Translations under genes and position numbers: made by a program
Assembly: GCA_013349295.1 (NCBI GenBank)
Contig: DUZW01000011.1
Location: 1-64,000 of the forward strand
From: Deltaproteobacteria bacterium
GTDB taxonomy: Bacteria > Desulfobacterota > Desulfobulbia > Desulfobulbales > Desulfurivibrionaceae
Length of the DNA stretch: 64,000 bases
Direction: 5' to 3'
The notes under the pieces: model-generated
What the model saw: only the letters and a program-made list of their open reading frames with translations
The model's database searches: none
What the model was told of the DNA's origin: nothing
Shown here: piece by piece, positions 61,625-64,000 of the stretch
Numbering within the stretch: the stretch's first letter is position 1
Layout of the letters: every line of letters starts with the position of its first letter

Positions 61625-63307
61625 TTATTCAGGGTTGCCCCCCTGCTCCGCCAAAATCTTCCTGGCCCCGGCCAGGGCGTCATCGATATGGGTGTAGATA
61701 TTTTCCGGTCCGATTTTTTCGCTGAACCGATTGCGGTCAAGGGAGGCCCGAAGCTGTACCCGGACCCCGGAGAGAAGCAGGGCCGTGCCGTCCTTACGGG
61801 TCTTGACCAGCAACTCCTCCAAGGCCTGCTGCGCCGTGGCGTCGATGGTCAAAATATGGCGCATCCGCAGGATCAACACCTTGGCCGGATTTTTGACGAT
61901 ACTCAGGGTATCCTTGAACTGGGTGACCGCCCCAAAGAAAAACGGCCCGTAGATCTCGAACACCTCAACCCCCTTGGGCACCTCGCGGGTGGCGATGGCC
62001 AAGGCATCCTCCTTGGTGTATTCCTCGTTGAGTTCGCTGGTGATGTTGCGCACCTCGGTGACCTGGGCCATGCGGTTCATGAAGAGCAGGGCGGAGAGGA
62101 CGATGCCGGTCTGGATGGCCACGGTCAGATCGACAAAAACCGTGAGGAAAAAAGTGCTGAGCATCACCAGGATATCCGACTTGGAGGCGCGAAACAGTTT
62201 GACGAAATGACGCCACTCGCTCATGTGAAAGGCGACCACCAGCAGGATCGCGGCCAGGGTGGGCATGGGGATGAGTACGGCCCAGCGGCCGAAGAGCAGC
62301 AGGATCAGAAGCAGAGTGACGGCATGGACCATGCCGGCCACCGGGGTACGGCCGCCGTTCTTGATGTTGGTCGCGGTCCGGGCGATGGCGCCGGTGGCCG
62401 GAATCCCGCCGAAAAAAGGCGAGGCGATGTTGGCAACCCCCTGGGCCACCAGCTCCATGTTGGAGCGGTGGCGCATGCCGGTCATGCCGTCGGCCACCAC
62501 CGCGGAGAGCAGCGACTCGATGGCGCCCAGCAGGGCGATGGTCAGGGCGGGGGAGATCAGCTGCGGCAACATACCCCAGTCAAGGTGGGGCAGCCGCGGC
62601 ATGGGCAGCATGCCGGGCACACTGCCGAACTGCGAGCCGATGGTCTCCACCGGCAGAGCAAGAAAGTGGACCAAACCGGTGGAGATGAAGATGGCGATGA
62701 TGGAGCCGGGCACCTTTCTGGTCAGTTTGCCCCAGAAGATGATGATCAGCAGCGAGAGGAAGCCAACCACCAGGGCCGAGGGATTCAGGGTATCGGCATG
62801 ACGGGCGTAATCGAGAATCTTGTGGACAAACTCGCCGGAGAGCGCGGGAATAGTCAGCCCGAAGAAGTCCTTGATCTGGGTGGTGGCGATGATCAGGGCG
62901 ATGCCGCTGGTGAAGCCCACGGTCATGGGATAAGGGATGAACTTGATCACCGCCCCCATCCGGGCCAGCCCCATACCCACCAGCATCACCCCTGCCATCA
63001 GGGTGGCCATGGCAAGGCCGTCGTAGCCGAACTTGCCGACAATCCCGAAAATCACCACAATGAAGGCGCCGGTGGGTCCGCCGATCTGCACCCGGCTGCC
63101 GCTTAGAAACGAGATGAGAAAGCCTGCAATAATAGCGGTGAAGATCCCCTGCTCGGGCTTGACCCCCGAGGCAATGGCAAAGGCAATGGCAAGAGGCAGG
63201 GCGACAATGCCGACCAGGAATCCGGCCATGATCTCCTTGCCCAGCTGCTTACGGTCGCAACCATCCTTAAGACAGGAAAAAAACTCCGGAACCAGACGGG
63301 TGCTCAT
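61625..63307 (-). CDS. SulP-family anion transporter with STAS domain
   Basis: A 560-residue SLC26/SulP transporter. About 11-14 transmembrane segments lie in residues 25-430, with MAGFLVGIVALPLAIAFAIA, GGPTGAFIVVIFGIVGKFG and the SulP signature-like GFTSGIALIIATTQIKDF. The C-terminal STAS domain (about 440-560) has VFEIYGPFFFGAVTQFKD. It should move sulfate, bicarbonate or related anions, with the STAS part regulating. In a sulfur-metabolising anaerobe sulfate uptake is attractive but unproven. The start is ATG 63307. The 63308-63559 gap shows no gene. Confidence 0.93.
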   Translation of the reverse strand: MSTRLVPEFFSCLKDGCDRKQLGKEIMAGFLVGIVALPLAIAFAIASGVKPEQGIFTAIIAGFLISFLSGSRVQIGGPTGAFIVVIFGIVGKFGYDGLAMATLMAGVMLVGMGLARMGAVIKFIPYPMTVGFTSGIALIIATTQIKDFFGLTIPALSGEFVHKILDYARHADTLNPSALVVGFLSLLIIIFWGKLTRKVPGSIIAIFISTGLVHFLALPVETIGSQFGSVPGMLPMPRLPHLDWGMLPQLISPALTIALLGAIESLLSAVVADGMTGMRHRSNMELVAQGVANIASPFFGGIPATGAIARTATNIKNGGRTPVAGMVHAVTLLLILLLFGRWAVLIPMPTLAAILLVVAFHMSEWRHFVKLFRASKSDILVMLSTFFLTVFVDLTVAIQTGIVLSALLFMNRMAQVTEVRNITSELNEEYTKEDALAIATREVPKGVEVFEIYGPFFFGAVTQFKDTLSIVKNPAKVLILRMRHILTIDATAQQALEELLVKTRKDGTALLLSGVRVQLRASLDRNRFSEKIGPENIYTHIDDALAGARKILAEQGGNPE

Positions 63308-63559
63308 CGGATAATTCCCTCCAAAATACTTTTCAGTATCGCCGGGTAGATATCAGATGGTCGAGGAGCTTTACGCGAGGGGGACAGGCGCAGGGTAAAG
63401 ACGGGGCCAGGTGATAGGTACCCGACGGACAACAATTGCCATACACGTCAGGCAGAAGATGACAGGATTCCATCCTACCATAGGGGTTTATACATAGAAA
63501 AAGCTGTTTCACTTTGCAAGAAAAAATTCAGCCCTATCCATGTTTTTTTCAAAAATGGA

Positions 63560-64000
63560 TCAGACCAAGCCGCGCTGAAAATTGAAGGTCGTGGTTTCCG
63601 GCAGGGAGTGGTCCGAAGCAAGGGCGGCCAGCACCTGCTTACCCTTGGAAGAGAAAGCCCCGCAATGGCTCAGATCAACAATGATCCGGGGACACCCCAT
63701 GGACTTGAGTGGTCCGAGATGGCCCAGCAGGGAAAAATCCTGCTCCGCCAGTACCTCGGTAAGATTATTGCTCTGGGTAAGGCGATACCCCTCGCCCCCT
63801 TCCGCCCGCAGCACCGAACCGGGCCGCACCCCACGAACCGGGATGCGGGAAAGCATCACCGGCAGCGGGCCATAGACCGTAGTCGCCAAGGAGGGCAGAT
63901 GAAGCCCCCTGCAAAAGAGTTCCTGCAGGTTTTTGCGGTCGTCCTCCAGATTGGTAATGAGTTCCCCAAGCCCCAACTCCTGCCAGGCAAGGGCGGCCTG
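63560..64000 (-). CDS. U32-peptidase-like protein, C-terminal part (runs off window)
   Basis: This frame is open to the window edge, so about 147 C-terminal residues are seen. The pattern RGVRPGSVLRAEGGEGYRL, then FSLLGHLGPLKSMGCPRIIV and DLSHCGAFSSKGKQVLAAL, resembles the C-terminal region of U32 peptidase-family (RlhA/YdcP-type) proteins, which take part in tRNA/rRNA hydroxylation. The catalytic part lies outside. The assignment is tentative. Confidence 0.55.
   Translation of the reverse strand, partial: QAALAWQELGLGELITNLEDDRKNLQELFCRGLHLPSLATTVYGPLPVMLSRIPVRGVRPGSVLRAEGGEGYRLTQSNNLTEVLAEQDFSLLGHLGPLKSMGCPRIIVDLSHCGAFSSKGKQVLAALASDHSLPETTTFNFQRGLV

Noticed and set aside
61622-63106. Plus-strand open frame opposite the SulP transporter
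   Set aside because: It is extremely rich in Gly, His, Gln and Asp, as expected for the complement of a transmembrane gene. The SulP gene explains the region.

Overview
The window reads as chromosome of a Gram-negative, probably sulfur-metabolising anaerobe of the Desulfobacterota (Desulfobulbales-like). The clues are a Tat-exported split-Soret-type cytochrome, a tandem-ACT protein beside a PLP aminotransferase, many c-di-GMP signalling proteins, lipoproteins, outer-membrane proteins and very large RTX proteins. This placement is inferred from gene content; there is no rRNA in the window. Most of the sequence is GC-rich with tightly packed genes, and I found no tRNA, rRNA or CRISPR array.

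Layout. 1-12.9 kb is housekeeping: a helicase fragment, ACT protein and aminotransferase, TerC, split-Soret cytochrome, HrpB helicase, KDPG-type aldolase, a frameshifted HMGL-like aldolase, a lipoprotein, a macro-domain protein, an S4 protein, a cupin, and a bactofilin next to an M23 peptidase. 13.1-17.5 kb is an AT-richer accessory block, all on the minus strand. Its genes are separated by sites that look like integron attC sites: a SIR2-like protein, a DUF4365 nuclease-like protein and an Eco29kI-type restriction-modification pair. No integron integrase is visible, so it resembles an orphan cassette cluster carrying defence genes. It is flanked by a transposase remnant on one side, and by a truncated Smr paralogue plus a HigBA-type toxin-antitoxin pair on the other.

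19-26 kb holds Smr, HtpX, a HAD phosphatase, an orphan Mu-Gp16/GemA-like protein, DoxX, a pentapeptide-repeat lipoprotein and an EptA-type lipid A phosphoethanolamine transferase. 27.2-40.3 kb is a surface/secretion block. Three huge RTX proteins share one C-terminal module, and two copies of that module are nearly identical DNA. They surround a FecR-TPR-outer-membrane-barrel protein and face a CHASE2 adenylate cyclase. 40.5-50.7 kb is rich in envelope and signalling genes: SPOR-NlpC/P60 lipoprotein, WYL regulator with a clear operator, HD-GYP, PilZ, cupin, APH-like kinase, DOMON-like protein, GGDEF-EAL, and a Ser/Thr kinase with a cyclic-nucleotide-binding domain that could sense the cyclase product. 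50.9-64 kb holds an rRNA methyltransferase, a large unknown protein, exported MsrAB, TruA, an MFS transporter, KatG, a glycine-zipper protein, a SulP transporter and the end of a U32-peptidase-like gene.

A family of at least four diverged intergenic elements of about 105-145 bp (8.4, 26.5, 50.75 and 54.9 kb) has terminal inverted repeats and internal hairpins. Two copies sit exactly at the 3' ends of minus-strand genes. With the defence cassette cluster and the RTX/FecR/cyclase block, this is the most interesting unexplained structure here.
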